Source of the DNA: Athripsodes cinereus
Taxonomy: Eukaryota; Arthropoda; Insecta; Trichoptera; Leptoceridae
Length of the DNA: 64,000 bases
Assembly (NCBI GenBank): GCA_947579605.1
Contig: OX388312.1
Span: 28,109,313 to 28,173,312 of the forward strand
Direction of reading: 5' to 3'
Shown piece by piece: positions 63,812 through 64,000 of the stretch (position 1 is the stretch's first letter; every line of letters begins with the position of its first letter). The notes under the pieces were generated by a model. The model had not been told where the DNA came from, did no database searches, and saw nothing but the letters and a program-made list of their open reading frames with translations. Both the position numbers and the translations under genes were made by a program.

Positions 63812-64000
63812 AGTGGGTTGCGCGCTGTCTAGCTGCCACCACGCAAATCATACCGCTCATTTAAATAATTCGATTTTACGAAAGATATCGGTCCTATAGT
63901 GCTGAACTTTCTTGTGCACGCTAACATTACAAAACCGCGTAGTTTTTGCATCTCATCATCTCTTAAACTTCATCAAAACTCGAAATAAATTAATATTCAT
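63812..64000. other. Unassigned right edge
   Basis: No gene or repeat recognised; begins abruptly after the LINE fragment, so it may be the start of another inserted element. Confidence 0.3.

Overview
This is about 64 kb of AT-rich eukaryotic DNA that looks like an insect genome. I favour Lepidoptera, because TAGGTACCTA-type runs are frequent and the mix of tRNA-derived SINEs, RTE/CR1-like LINE tails, Penelope-like, hAT, mariner, pogo-like and piggyBac-like elements fits. That is inference, and no single-copy host gene confirms it. I see no complete host protein-coding gene, no functional tRNA or rRNA gene, and nothing prokaryotic. The window reads as an intergenic or long-intron, transposon-dense region.

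Repeat classes. (1) Family A, a tRNA-derived SINE with A and B boxes and an A-rich tail: 8 copies. (2) Family B, a second tRNA-derived SINE: 5 copies. (3) Family C, a ~245-bp SINE-like repeat with a TAG-type microsatellite tail: about 35 copies or fragments. Its last ~30 nt resemble the 3' end of an RTE-like LINE in the same window. (4) LINE 3' ends of at least four kinds: CR1/Jockey-like C-termini, two RTE-like families, and an R1-like C-terminal zinc-knuckle region. (5) Family D, a repeat with a hammerhead-ribozyme-like core, in two cases at the apex of an inverted repeat. (6) DNA elements with visible ends: hAT-type (3464-4123, 33984-35956, 57598-57949, 58768-59496), a mariner-like element (49691-50293), a pogo-like element (46802-47507), a piggyBac-like element (41434-42994), a Harbinger-like MITE (44953-45494), and an unclassified 2.55-kb element with 371-bp inverted repeats (10947-13497).

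Layout. 1-10 kb: CR1-like LINE tails, a foldback, a hAT MITE, SINEs. 10-15 kb: two LINE tails, the 371-bp-TIR element with nested insertions, and a short Penelope-like element inside an older LINE. 15-30 kb: mostly unassigned AT-rich DNA with scattered SINEs and LINE tails. 30-36 kb: R1-like and RTE-like fragments, three clustered family C copies, a MITE and a hAT element with transposase remains. 36-40 kb: largely unassigned, with a 5S rRNA-derived sequence. 40-51 kb: dense nesting (piggyBac-like, Harbinger-like, pogo-like, RTE-like LINE, mariner) plus one unrecognised 146-codon open frame with a downstream poly(A) signal. 51-64 kb: sparse repeats, two hAT elements, a foldback with a tRNA-like core, and the clearest family D palindrome.

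Nothing here is a gene system in the operon sense. The relations between parts are parasitic and chronological: SINEs probably moved by LINEs, and younger elements nested in older ones. All repeat calls were made by reading and cross-comparing the window by eye. No database search was possible.
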